From: WHSV01 sp050694055
Lineage (GTDB): Bacteria > Actinomycetota > CADDZG01 > WHSQ01
Direction of reading: 5' to 3'
NCBI GenBank assembly: GCA_050694055.1
Contig: JBOGWX010000026.1
Coordinates: 1 to 40,736, forward strand
Length of the DNA stretch: 40,736 bases
Under the pieces are notes generated by a model. The model saw nothing but the letters and a program-made list of their open reading frames with translations. It searched no databases and had not been told where the DNA came from. The translations under genes and the position numbers were made by a program. This document shows positions 1-8,410 of this stretch, in pieces (positions within the stretch are counted from its first letter, which is position 1; each line of letters opens with the position of its first letter).

Positions 1-1
1 T

Positions 2-103
2 CGCCGGGCCTACGGCTTCCACTCTGCCGCAGCGGCCATCGCTTTGGTGATGCTGTGCTGCGGACCGATCACGCTGCGGTTGCCCTACCAGGGGCTCCTG
101 TGA
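2..103 (+). CDS. 3' end of an unknown membrane protein (partial)
   Basis: An open frame enters from the left edge and stops at TGA 101-103. The 33 visible residues contain a hydrophobic run rich in Ala, Ile, Leu and Val that would fit a last transmembrane helix, followed by a short polar tail. It lies in the same frame as the next gene, whose ATG is only 9 nt beyond the stop. The family cannot be told from this fragment. It could be the end of a transporter, or the broken N-terminal part of the neighbouring sensor-type gene, although it shows no resemblance to the N-termini of that gene's paralogues. Confidence 0.35.
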   Translation, partial: RRAYGFHSAAAAIALVMLCCGPITLRLPYQGLL

Positions 104-112
104 CCCACATCG

Positions 113-1096
113 ATGTCAGGAGAGCCACTTTTCTTGGTCATCGGATCTGTAGGGATAGTCGGAACGTTCGCGTACGAGTACGCCGCGCTCGCTCTTATCG
201 TGGCCCCCGGAACCCTACCCGGGGGAGGGCTTTCGTCGTGGGTTTATTACTTTGTCCTCACGCCCATCGTCGCCTGGACGGCCATCGCGATTCTTCGGTT
301 TCCGAATGGAGAAGTGCCTTCGCGCGCTTGGCGCTTCGTTGAGCTCATGGCTGTGGGGGGGATACTCCTTACGATTGCAAGTGCCGTCGTCTTGTGGCCT
401 CACAGGGGCCCGCTCCTTCTTGATGAGCTTCCGCGGTTGAGCGGTATTGCCGCTCTGTTGTGGGACGCGCCCTACACCCTCATGCTGCCGGCGCTCTTTG
501 GTGCGTTCGTATCGATGATGTTTCGCTACAGGCGCGCAGCAGACGTTGAACGGCTCCAGCTCAAGTTCTTCCTCTTTGCGTTGGCGATCTCGCTTGTCGG
601 CATCATCGTCGGCCCGATTTCGTCGGCGGAGGGGAGCGGTAACGAGCTCCTGGCGAGCGTCGGCGTCCTTCTCTTGCCGATTGCCACGGGTCTCGCGATC
701 CTCCGCTACCGCCTTTACGACATCGATCGCATCATCAGCCGGACCCTGGTCTACTCGGTCGTTGTCTTGTTGCTCGGCCTGACCTACGCCGGGGTCGTAT
801 TGAGCATCCAGGCGACACTCCCGATCGATGATGACTCACCCCTGATAGTCGCAGTATCGACGCTCGCGGTCGTCGCATTGTTCCGTCCTCTACAAGCACG
901 CATCCGGGACCTCGTGGATCGACGCTTCTACCGTCGCAGCTACGACGCCCGAGTAACTCTCGATGGCTTCAGCGCGCGGCTTCGGTCGGAAATCGATCTA
1001 GGGGACCTCGAGTCCGACCTGCTTGCGGTCGTGTTGGACACCGTCAGGCCCACCCATTGCTCGCTGTGGCTGAGTGGCTCGGAAGCACCAAGGTGA
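113..1096 (+). CDS. 7TM-like membrane sensor protein, paralogue 1 (N-terminally short)
   Basis: This 327-residue protein has about six hydrophobic helices, then the motif RYRLYDIDRIISRT (about residue 200), two further hydrophobic segments, the block DRRFYRRSYDA, and a soluble tail ending near CSLWL. This architecture is known from actinobacterial membrane proteins that form the sensory half of histidine kinases or SpoIIE phosphatases; here no kinase or phosphatase domain follows. Compared with paralogue 4 it lacks roughly the first 75-80 residues, including the first helices up to the NPIGW-type motif, and it starts where the paralogues already have their third helix. There is no good ribosome-binding site before ATG 113. 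It may be truncated and non-functional. Its end overlaps the next paralogue by GTGA (1093-1096). Confidence 0.7.
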   Translation: MSGEPLFLVIGSVGIVGTFAYEYAALALIVAPGTLPGGGLSSWVYYFVLTPIVAWTAIAILRFPNGEVPSRAWRFVELMAVGGILLTIASAVVLWPHRGPLLLDELPRLSGIAALLWDAPYTLMLPALFGAFVSMMFRYRRAADVERLQLKFFLFALAISLVGIIVGPISSAEGSGNELLASVGVLLLPIATGLAILRYRLYDIDRIISRTLVYSVVVLLLGLTYAGVVLSIQATLPIDDDSPLIVAVSTLAVVALFRPLQARIRDLVDRRFYRRSYDARVTLDGFSARLRSEIDLGDLESDLLAVVLDTVRPTHCSLWLSGSEAPR

Positions 1097-2287
1097 ACCG
1101 CAAACCGAGGCCATTGCATCAACTTGCTTGGGGAGTCTGCGCCGTCTGCTTGCTTTTGTACGCGAGCGCCTTGGTCTTGCTGATCATCAACCGAGGACAC
1201 CCGCGCTCCGAGCCCTTCGGACCGCTCACCAACACCCTGATAGACCTCGTGACCTCGGCGGTGCTGCCGGTCGTGGGCGCGGTGATCGCTTCGCGTCGGC
1301 CGCGTAATCCCATCGGCTGGTTGTTACTGGGGGGTGCCCTCACAGGCGCGCTCGGAAGTTTCGCGGCGGAGTGGGCCTTCACGGCACCGATGGTCGACCC
1401 CGGGTCATTGCCGGGGGCCGGACCCGCGCTTCTGTTGACCCAGACCCTTTGGATGTTCAACATCAGCGCCCTTCCTCTAGTCCTATTGCTGTTCCCTGAT
1501 GGAACGCTTCCATCGCAGCGATGGCGACCCGTCGCCGCGCTCGCGGCCGCCCCCGTCGCCGTTGGGTTCCCGATACTCGTCGTCTCGGAATGGGGAGCGC
1601 CGGCGACGGACCTGTTGCGCGAAGAGAACCTCGGTGTCGGTGACATCATCATCTTTGGCGCGATCGTTTGTGCGCTACTGACCATCGGGGCGGCGATCGT
1701 GGCTTTGATTCTTCGGTTCGCGCGCGGAGACGCCACGCGTCGCCGGCAGATCAAATGGTTGATGGTCGCTGCGGTTCTCCTTCTCGTCGACGGAACAACG
1801 ATGATCGTGTTCGAGACGGACGCGGTCTGGCGTCAGGCTCTTTCGAGCGCCGCCTTCTACCTGATCCCGGTGGCGATGGCGATTGCGATTCTGCGCTATC
1901 GCCTCTACGAGATCGACCGCATCATCAATCGGGCCCTCGTCTATACGGTTCTTACCCTTCTCCTGGCCGGCGGCTACTGGCTATCTGTTCTCCTCTTGCA
2001 GTCGGTCCCTTCCCGCCGCGGGCAGTTCCTCACCGATCGTGGCCGCATCGACGCTAGCGATCGTCGCCTTGTTCCGCCCTCTGAAAATTGGGGTTCAGAC
2101 GTTTATCGACCGACGCTTCTACAGAACCCGTTACGACGCCGAGCAGACGGTTTCCGAATTTGGTTTGCGCCTGCGACAAGAGATTGATCTCGACGAGCTT
2201 GGCGGTGACCTCGTAGAAGTCATGAGCAGCACAATGCACCCCACGCACGTCTCGCTGTGGCTGCGCGGTTCGGAGGGAGAAGCGTGA
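1093..2287 (+). pseudogene. 7TM-like membrane sensor protein, paralogue 2 (frameshifted)
   Basis: The start is GTG 1093, overlapping the previous stop as GTGA. The frame encodes the full N-terminal set of helices with RRPRNPIGW and PGSLPGAGP motifs and RYRLYEIDRIINRA. It then loses the family sequence after LLQSV (about 2007). The expected continuation, SSSPIVAASTLAIVALFRPL and DRRFYRTRYDA up to HVSLWLRGSE, is found in the +1 frame to 2287. One surplus base in the CCC at 2007-2009 explains the shift exactly. Read with correction, the product would be about 397 residues, like paralogue 4. The shift is either a real inactivating mutation or a base-calling error; the neighbouring paralogue has an independent shift. 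Confidence 0.75.
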
Positions 2288-3521
2288 ACCGCGCGCTGAG
2301 GGCGCCTGATCCTCGAACGAGATTGCCCGCCTTATTCGCGTGGTCGTTGCTCGGCGTCAACATTGCAGGACTACTCGCGACGTCGTATATCGCCAATTTC
2401 GTCGAAGGGCTCTCTGACCTACTGAACATCATCATCTTTTTGGCCTTCGTTATGGCGTGCGCGGTGGTGGGCGCGTTGGTCGCAGCTAAGAGACCCAGCA
2501 ACCTGATCGGCTGGATCCTCTCGTTGGTTGCGACCTTCGGCATGGTGGCGGTTGTGGTCAGCAGTTGCATCGAGGCGAATCCCACGCCGAAGGGTGAACC
2601 GGGAAGCATTGCCGACTGGATTGGGAGCTTCATCTGGACCCTCACGTTTGCTCCCACGATCTTCGTGATTCAACTATTTCCTACGGGGCGGCCGCTAGGT
2701 CGCCGTTGGATACCCGTGCTGTGGCTGGCCGGGGCGGGCATAGCTTGTGCGGTGATCGCCTACGCTTTCGCCCCGGGCCCGATGGAGAACTCAATCGATC
2801 CCGCGCTGAACCCCTTTGGCATCGAGAGCCTTCGAGGACCACTTCGTGTCCTCTCGGGTCTGGGTGGTGCGCTGATCGTTTCCTCGGTCGCGCTCGCGGT
2901 CTTGTCCCTGATCCTCCGGTTTCGCCGGTCTGTCAACGTAGAGCGCCAACAGATCAAGTGGTTCGCGTACGCCGGCATCGTCATCCTGGGGGCACTGGTG
3001 GTTCAGATGGCCGTTTTCTCGATAGTGCCCGAAACGGATACCGCAGTCGACGTATCCAACGCGCTGTTCTCGCTAACCGTCACCCTGATTCCCATCACCA
3101 TCGGCTTAGCGTGCTTCGTTACCGGCTTTACGACATCGACCGCATCATCAGCCGAACGCTGACCTACGGTTTGCTATCGACGATCCTGGCGGGCGCCTAC
3201 CTACTGGGGGTGCTGGCACTTCAGTCGGTCCTTCCTGTCGACGACGATTCGCCATTGATCGTCGCGGCATCAACGCTCGCCGTGGTCGCCGGATTCGGCC
3301 CCCTGAGAACCAGGCTTCAGACGCTCGTCGATAAGCGCTTCAACCGCAGTCGCTACGATGCCGACCGCACGATCGCGGAATTCAGTGGGCGGTTGCGGTC
3401 CGAGGTGGAGCTGAACTCCCTTATCAATGACCTGGTCGGAGTCGTCGATGTAACGCTGCAGCCCTCCCATCTCTCCTTGTGGCTGGCCCGCGGGGAGACC
3501 TCCAGAGGAGGAAGTGGATGA
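2284..3521 (+). pseudogene. 7TM-like membrane sensor protein, paralogue 3 (frameshifted)
   Basis: The start is GTG 2284, again as a GTGA overlap with the preceding gene. Hydrophobic helices run normally to ITIGLA (about 3110). The frame then reads nonsense to a stop at 3162, while the family continuation VLRYRLYDIDRIISRTLTYG, DDDSPLIVAAST, DKRFNRSRYDA and HLSLWL continues in another frame to 3521. One base is missing around 3106-3112. The corrected product would be about 412 residues. The C-terminal third is especially close to paralogue 4 (shared LALQSVLPVDD and EVELNSL), which suggests that copies 3 and 4 are the most recent duplicates. The region ends in an ATGA overlap with paralogue 4. 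Confidence 0.75.
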
Positions 3522-4717
3522 CACGGCGAGCTTCCTCGCGCTTGGCCATCTCACTTTTCGTGCTGTGCATGGTGATGACCGGCGCCACGCTGTGGATGCA
3601 GGTGGCGGCTTTATCGGTCCCCGTCCCGGAGGGGTTCGGATCCGGCGCGGCCAACCTGATCGAAAGAGTGACCTCTCTGCTTTTCCCTCTTGTCGGCACC
3701 TTGATCGCGGTCCGCCGGCCCTCGAATTCGATCGGCTGGCTGATTCTCGGGGCCACCACGGTGCATACGTTCGACTCGTTCATGGGCGAGTACGCACTGC
3801 GAGGCCTCGTCATTGCCCCGGGCTCCTTGCCGGGCGCGGGTTTGGGGAGCTGGATCTATCAGTGGGCCTGGATCATCCCGCTCTCGCTGCTTCCGGTTCT
3901 GTTCGTGCTATTTCCCACCGGGAGAGCGCGCGGACGACTGGACCGTTGGTTCCTCGCGCCGAGCTGGGCGGCGGCCCTTCTGGTCATGGGACCGGTAGCG
4001 GTCTTGTCGTGGCCCTATGGCGGCAGGGCCCTGCTGCTCGAGGCCGATTCCATCCCCGAACTCAAGACGGCCAATACTCTGTTGCCGTTTGCGCTCGGCC
4101 TGTTCCTCTTGGGCCTGATTCTCTCCGTCGTTTCGTTGCTGGTCCGGTGGCGGAAATCCTCGGGCGTGGAGCGACTGCAGATCAGATGGCTGCTCTCGGC
4201 GGGGTTCGTCCTCTTTGTGGACTTCTTCTTCCATGTGTTCGTAGACATCGAAGGCCTCTGGCGCCAGTTGCTATCCGTCGCGGCGTTGATGGCGGTTCCC
4301 CTCGCCATCGGGATCGCCATCCTCCGGTACCGCCTCTACGAGATCGACCGCATCATCAGTCGCACGCTCGCCTACGGTGTGCTGACGATGATCCTGGCGG
4401 GGGGTTATCTACTCGCCGTCCTCGCGTTGCAGTCCGTTCTTCCAGTCGACGATGGCTCCCCGCTGATCGTGGCGGCATCGACGCTGGCGGTTGTGGCCGC
4501 GTTCGGTCCGCTGCGCGGCCGGGTTCAGCGTGCAGTCGATAGTCGCTTCAACCGAGCGCGCTACGACTCCGAACGAATCATCGCCGAGTTTGGCGACCAT
4601 TTGAGGTCCGAGGTCGAGTTGAACTCCCTGGCCGATGGTCTGCTGGGAGTGGTGCACAGCACCATGCAACCCACTCACCTGTCGCTCTGGTTGCGGCCCA
4701 CGAAGGATCTTTCATGA
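3518..4717 (+). CDS. 7TM-like membrane sensor protein, paralogue 4 (intact)
   Basis: The start is ATG 3518, which forms an ATGA overlap with the frame before it and has GAGGA just upstream. The 399-residue product is the only complete copy of the four. Helices 1 and 2 lie in the first 70 residues, then RRPSNSIGW, a loop with PGSLPGAG, and further helices up to AILRYRLYEIDRIISRT (about residue 270). After two more hydrophobic stretches come FGPLRGRVQ, DSRFNRARYD and an amphipathic tail ending HLSLWLRP. Homologous segments are usually the membrane input half of actinobacterial sensor kinases and RsbU-type phosphatases. The absence of an output domain, with a soluble GAF-SpoIIE protein encoded next, suggests a split sensor/effector pair. 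That pairing is an inference. Confidence 0.75.
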   Translation: MTRRASSRLAISLFVLCMVMTGATLWMQVAALSVPVPEGFGSGAANLIERVTSLLFPLVGTLIAVRRPSNSIGWLILGATTVHTFDSFMGEYALRGLVIAPGSLPGAGLGSWIYQWAWIIPLSLLPVLFVLFPTGRARGRLDRWFLAPSWAAALLVMGPVAVLSWPYGGRALLLEADSIPELKTANTLLPFALGLFLLGLILSVVSLLVRWRKSSGVERLQIRWLLSAGFVLFVDFFFHVFVDIEGLWRQLLSVAALMAVPLAIGIAILRYRLYEIDRIISRTLAYGVLTMILAGGYLLAVLALQSVLPVDDGSPLIVAASTLAVVAAFGPLRGRVQRAVDSRFNRARYDSERIIAEFGDHLRSEVELNSLADGLLGVVHSTMQPTHLSLWLRPTKDLS

Positions 4718-5029
4718 AGAGGCCTCCCGAGAGGGCACCCAAGATCCGGTGCTCGAGGATCTCGGAGCGCGCGTCTATGCGTTCATCCAGCCGCTTCTCG
4801 AGTTCCTCCAGTCTGATGTCCAGAACCGAGAAACGGTGGTCTATCTCGATCAACCTGCGATCCACGGCATCGAACCGATCGTCGCTCGCCTTCTCGAGAG
4901 CCTCTAGGTCGGCCTTGGTGGCCGCCGGTGGCGCGGAAGATGGTCCATCAACGTGGCCGCCTCTTTGGCTCCGAGGACCCGTTCGAGGCGAGTTCGCAAG
5001 TCACCGAGCGCCTGTTCACCTACTGTCAT
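4578..5029 (-). pseudogene. Remnant of a small coiled-coil protein (frameshifted, truncated)
   Basis: On the minus strand, GGAGGG precedes ATG 5029, which opens a frame reading MTVGEQALGDLRTRLERVLG and KEAATLMDHLP. This N-terminus is familiar from small actinobacterial coiled-coil proteins of unknown function. The frame then breaks within about 4918-4936. The charged heptad-like continuation (ATKADLEALEKAS, then IRLEELEKRLDERIDA) runs in the other frame down to about 4712 and on into sequence antisense to the sensor gene, without the C-terminal hydrophobic helix expected for the family. Both a frameshift and loss of the 3' end are therefore visible. I treat it as a decaying gene. Confidence 0.6.
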
Positions 5030-5193
5030 TCTGCCCTCCGAGATTGGTCCGGGCAACAGGCGCGCGGGCCCGGACGGGGTGGACTGTCGCTCCAAAGGTA
5101 GTGAGGGTGTGTGGACAGGGCGATGAGATTTTCTGGCGGTGTGGTGCTTTTCGTAACGATTCGCGAACGGAATGGGCGTAAAAGGGGAGTGAG

Positions 5194-6804
5194 ATGAGTG
5201 CGAGAGCGGGAGCACTGAGACGATTCATAGGCCGCAGGCGGACCCAGGTCGGTGCGGAGGGGGCGGCCACCCTTCGGCGCGAGATGGAAGTCGCCCCCGT
5301 CGATATCGCGCCCAACGACCCGATCCTCGCCTACTTTCAGACCGCGTCCGGCGCCGTGGAGCTCGAATCGTTGCAGCTCGAGTCGCCTGCCCGGCAAGCT
5401 TTGCTCGAGGCCGGGGTCGAGATCGTGGTTCCCCTCATCACCCAGGGCGAGCTCGTCGGACTGTTGAACCTCGGCCCCCGGCAAAGCGAACAGGACTACT
5501 CGGCCGACGACCGCAAGCTCTTGGATGCTCTTGCGGGCCAGGCCGCCCCCGCGGTGCGCGTGGCTCAGCTCGTCAGACAGCAGGAGAGCCAGGCACGCGA
5601 ACGGGAGCGGGTCGAGCAGGAGCTGCGGGTGGCTCAGCTCATCCAACAGCAGTTCCTGCCGCGCGAGCTGCCCGATCTGAAGGGCTGGCATGTCGCGGCC
5701 TATTACAGGCCCGCTCGCGAGGTGGGAGGAGACTTCTACGACTTCATCGAGCTGCCCGAGGGCAAGATCGGCATCGTCGTGGGCGACGTGACTGACAAGG
5801 GGGTCCCGGCGGCGCTGGTGATGGCCACGACCCACAGTCTCCTGCGAGCCGAGGCGCCTCGGCTGGTCGAGCCCTCGAAGGTACTCGAGCGGGTCAACGA
5901 CCTCATCGTTGCCGACATGCCTCCGAAGATGTTCGTTACCTGTCTCTACGCGGTGCTCGACCCCACGTCGGGAACGCTGCGTTTCGCCAACGCAGGACAC
6001 AATCTTCCCTACGTCGGAAACGAGGGCGAGACCGTCGAGCTGATGGCGAGGGGAATGCCCTTGGGTCTGCTCCCCGATATGAAGTACGAGGAGAGGGCGG
6101 CGACGCTCGGTCCGGGGACGAGTCTGCTCCTGCATTCCGATGGACTCGCGGAGGCACACAACCCGGAGGGCGAGATGTTTGGTTTCCCGCGCCTCATGGG
6201 AATCGTCGGGAGTGGGGGGGCCGGCGAGGCGCTCATCGACGATTGCCTGAAGTCACTCGATTCGTTCGTCGGCTCCGAGTGGGACCAGGAGGACGACATC
6301 ACGCTGGTGACCATGCAGCGATCCGGCGGCCCGATGAGCCGGTCCGCTCCGGGCGAGTCCAACCCAGCCAGAGTGCTAACCCACTTCGAGCTTCCGAGCG
6401 AGCCGGGCAACGAGCGACGCGCCTTCGCTCTGGTGACCGAGTCGGTGCGGGAGCTGGGCCTCCCCGACGCTCAACTCGAGAAAGTCAAGACTGCGGTTGC
6501 CGAGGCGACGATGAATGCGATCGAACACGGCAACCACAACGATCCGAGAATTCCTGTGGGGGTCGTGGCGAGCATCGAGGACGGCGATCTCGTGGTCCGA
6601 ATCACCGACGCAGGAGGGGCGGACATCCTCGCCCACTCCGAAGCACCGGATCTCGAGGCCAAGCTCGATGGACGCCAGAACGCGCGCGGGTGGGGGCTGT
6701 TCCTCATCGAGAGCATGGTCGACGAGATGGATGTCACAAGCGACGGAGATGCGCGGACCGTCGAACTCATCTTCCACCTGAAAGGGGGCGCCCATGGACG
6801 CTAA
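5194..6804 (+). CDS. GAF - SpoIIE (PP2C) phosphatase - HATPase fusion (RsbU/RsbW-type)
   Basis: A strong SD (GGGGAG) precedes ATG 5194. The 536-residue protein has three domains. A GAF-like domain spans residues 25-130 (VVPLITQGELVGLLNLGPR) and runs into a coiled coil to about 155. A PP2C/SpoIIE phosphatase spans about 160-385, with metal-binding Asp residues in GGDFYDF, VGDVTDKG, LLHSDGLAEA and EDDITLV. A GHKL ATPase of the RsbW/SpoIIAB class spans about 405-530, with N-box EATMNAIEHGN, DAGG and the ARGWGLFLI glycine loop. In known partner switching, RsbU-type phosphatases dephosphorylate STAS proteins and RsbW-type kinases phosphorylate them and bind sigma factors. Here both opposing activities sit in one chain. 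It overlaps the following STAS gene by 11 nt, supporting an operon. Substrates and any sigma target are inferred. Confidence 0.9.
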   Translation: MSARAGALRRFIGRRRTQVGAEGAATLRREMEVAPVDIAPNDPILAYFQTASGAVELESLQLESPARQALLEAGVEIVVPLITQGELVGLLNLGPRQSEQDYSADDRKLLDALAGQAAPAVRVAQLVRQQESQARERERVEQELRVAQLIQQQFLPRELPDLKGWHVAAYYRPAREVGGDFYDFIELPEGKIGIVVGDVTDKGVPAALVMATTHSLLRAEAPRLVEPSKVLERVNDLIVADMPPKMFVTCLYAVLDPTSGTLRFANAGHNLPYVGNEGETVELMARGMPLGLLPDMKYEERAATLGPGTSLLLHSDGLAEAHNPEGEMFGFPRLMGIVGSGGAGEALIDDCLKSLDSFVGSEWDQEDDITLVTMQRSGGPMSRSAPGESNPARVLTHFELPSEPGNERRAFALVTESVRELGLPDAQLEKVKTAVAEATMNAIEHGNHNDPRIPVGVVASIEDGDLVVRITDAGGADILAHSEAPDLEAKLDGRQNARGWGLFLIESMVDEMDVTSDGDARTVELIFHLKGGAHGR

Positions 6805-7147
6805 CGCCCTGGTGGCCAGCGTTCGCCACAGCGGAGAGGTCGCGATCGTAGATCTCGCAGGTCAGCTGGACGGGACGGCCGAGAAGACGCTCGAAGCGGT
6901 TTGGGAAGCGGTTGGAGACGCGCCGGTTGTGGCCCTCAACTTCTCGAAGGCCACCTACATCAACTCCACGGGCATCGCTCTCATCGTGGGCTTCTTGGGA
7001 CGTGCTCGTAGCAAGAAAAAGACGGTGCGGGCGTTCGGGCTGATGGACCACTACCGAGAGATCTTCAACATCACTCGCCTGTCCGACTTCATCGAGATTC
7101 ACGGAGACGAGGCGGGAGCCGTCGAAGGCCTGGCGGCGAACGCGTGA
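6794..7147 (+). CDS. STAS-domain anti-anti-sigma factor (RsbV-like) 1
   Basis: This 117-residue single STAS domain starts inside the end of the phosphatase-kinase gene (11-nt overlap), with AAAGGGGG just upstream as SD. The family phosphorylation loop is present as YINSTGIAL, with Ser58 at the position that RsbW-type kinases phosphorylate and Thr59 next to it. Translational coupling to the fused RsbU/RsbW protein makes it that protein's most likely substrate. In its dephosphorylated state such a protein would normally bind the HATPase domain and release a sigma factor or other partner. No sigma factor gene is present in the window, so the final target is unknown. Confidence 0.88.
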   Translation: MDANALVASVRHSGEVAIVDLAGQLDGTAEKTLEAVWEAVGDAPVVALNFSKATYINSTGIALIVGFLGRARSKKKTVRAFGLMDHYREIFNITRLSDFIEIHGDEAGAVEGLAANA

Positions 7148-7199
7148 GTGGCAGTCATGTGAAGAAGCTGGGGAAGTTGGCTCCTGGAAGGAGGAGAGT

Positions 7200-7553
7200 A
7201 TGACGAACGAAGTGCTGGGCGTTCGTGACGCAGGATCAGGCGCCGCGATCATCGACATCAAAGGTGAGGTGACGGCGCGCTCTGAAGATGCGCTGATGGG
7301 TGCCTTCGCGGAGGCGAACGAGAGTCGTCCGCAGGCCATCCTGCTGAACTTCACCGACCTCGAGTACATGAACAGTTCCGGCATCGGGCTGCTCGTGACG
7401 TTGCTCGTTCGCACCAACCGGCAGAGGCAACAGTTGTTCGCCTTCGGGCTGACCGAGCACTACCGGCAGATCTTCGAGCTCACTCGTCTCGACGAGGCGG
7501 TGGGGATTCACGACACCGAGGGTGACGCACTGGCCGCGGCCGGCGCGTCCTAG
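7200..7553 (+). CDS. STAS-domain anti-anti-sigma factor (RsbV-like) 2
   Basis: A strong SD (GGAAGGAGGAG) precedes ATG 7200. The product is again 117 residues and a single STAS domain, with the phosphorylatable loop YMNSSGIGL (Ser59/Ser60). The two STAS proteins share the layout GL(M/T)(D/E)HYR(E/Q)IF before the last helix and are paralogues from a duplication, but they differ through most of the sequence, so both are probably kept for separate roles. Two STAS substrates for a single kinase/phosphatase could give a graded or two-input switch. The gene follows 52 nt after the first STAS gene and 14 nt before the next gene. Confidence 0.88.
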   Translation: MTNEVLGVRDAGSGAAIIDIKGEVTARSEDALMGAFAEANESRPQAILLNFTDLEYMNSSGIGLLVTLLVRTNRQRQQLFAFGLTEHYRQIFELTRLDEAVGIHDTEGDALAAAGAS

Positions 7554-7567
7554 GGGAGGTGAGTGAA

Positions 7568-8374
7568 GTGACGACCGATGATGCGTCTCGAACCACTCCC
7601 GAAGGGGAGGTCGTTGGAATCGAAGCCTCCACCGGCGAGGTCGTCGAAGAGATCAAGACGGCGCGCGGCGCGGCGAACTGGGCGCAGCTCACGAGCTCGC
7701 TGACGGTCGGCGAAGTTCCGGCAGAGGCGCGCAACATCAACGTGACGGGTCGCCGGCAGACGAGTCCGATGCAGGGCTTCGGCAAGATGTGGCAGAAGAC
7801 CTACCGGGTGTCGCTCGCCGGCGCAGAGGTCACGCCGCAAGAGGTGGTCGCCGAGTGGAAGGCCAAGTTTCCTTCCTTCTGGCCCGATGGAAACCGCTTC
7901 TACGGCCCCCTCACCGGCATCGCGCCGGGTGACGTCGCGCTGCTCAATCTGACGATGCCGGGGCGGCTCAAGCTGTCGACCGGAGTGCTGGTGCTCTACG
8001 CCGATGAGGAATCGTTCACCTTCATGACTCCGGAAGGGCACATGTTCGCCGCCTTCATCACCTTCTCGGCGTTCGAGGACGGCCACGGCGCAACCTTGGC
8101 CCAGGCCCAGGTGTTGTTGCGAGCCAACGACCCGTTGTTCGAAGTCGGTCTGGCTGCCGGAGGTCATCGCAAGGAGGACAAGTTCTGGGTGCACACGCTT
8201 ACCGCCCTTGCCGCACACTTCGGAGTGCGCGCCGAGGTCGAAACCCAGGTTGTCTGCGTGGACAAGAAACGTCAATGGCGCAATGCAAGGAACATCCGTT
8301 ACAACTCGGCGCTTCGCTCGGGTGCCTACATGATGGGAACACCGTTTCGAGCCATGAGGCGCTCCGGTCGATAA
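7568..8374 (+). CDS. Conserved protein of unknown function in the STAS/RsbU locus
   Basis: I place the start at GTG 7568, eight bases after a GGGGAGG SD; GTG 7559 is in frame but overlaps the SD. The product is about 268 residues, acidic and probably disordered for the first 35. It is then a compact soluble domain with conserved-looking blocks FGKMWQKTYRV, FPSFWPDGNRFYGP, MTPEGHMFAAFITFSAFED and GGHRKEDKFWVHTL, followed by a basic C-terminus (KKRQWRNARNIRY). There is no signal peptide or membrane helix. I cannot name the family with confidence; the all-soluble pattern recalls lipid- or ligand-binding helix-grip folds, but that is a guess. Its position directly after two STAS genes suggests it belongs to the same signalling unit. 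Confidence 0.75.
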   Translation: MTTDDASRTTPEGEVVGIEASTGEVVEEIKTARGAANWAQLTSSLTVGEVPAEARNINVTGRRQTSPMQGFGKMWQKTYRVSLAGAEVTPQEVVAEWKAKFPSFWPDGNRFYGPLTGIAPGDVALLNLTMPGRLKLSTGVLVLYADEESFTFMTPEGHMFAAFITFSAFEDGHGATLAQAQVLLRANDPLFEVGLAAGGHRKEDKFWVHTLTALAAHFGVRAEVETQVVCVDKKRQWRNARNIRYNSALRSGAYMMGTPFRAMRRSGR

Positions 8375-8395
8375 ACCGCCTCCGGTGCGATTCGA

Positions 8396-8404
8396 TGCCA
8401 CACT
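8396..8404 (+). promoter_or_regulatory. Extended -10 element, probably leaderless transcript
   Basis: The string TGCCACACT places an extended -10 (TG-n-CACACT) six bases before ATG 8411, and no SD is present between them. Transcription would begin at or next to the start codon. Nearly the same string, TGCCACAAT, lies at the same distance before ligA. Confidence 0.4.
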
Positions 8405-8410
8405 GGCGGT

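Noticed and set aside
4714..5181. 155-codon plus-strand frame after the sensor genes
   Set aside because: It is Ser/Arg-rich and antisense to the recognisable coiled-coil remnant, which has the better start and SD.
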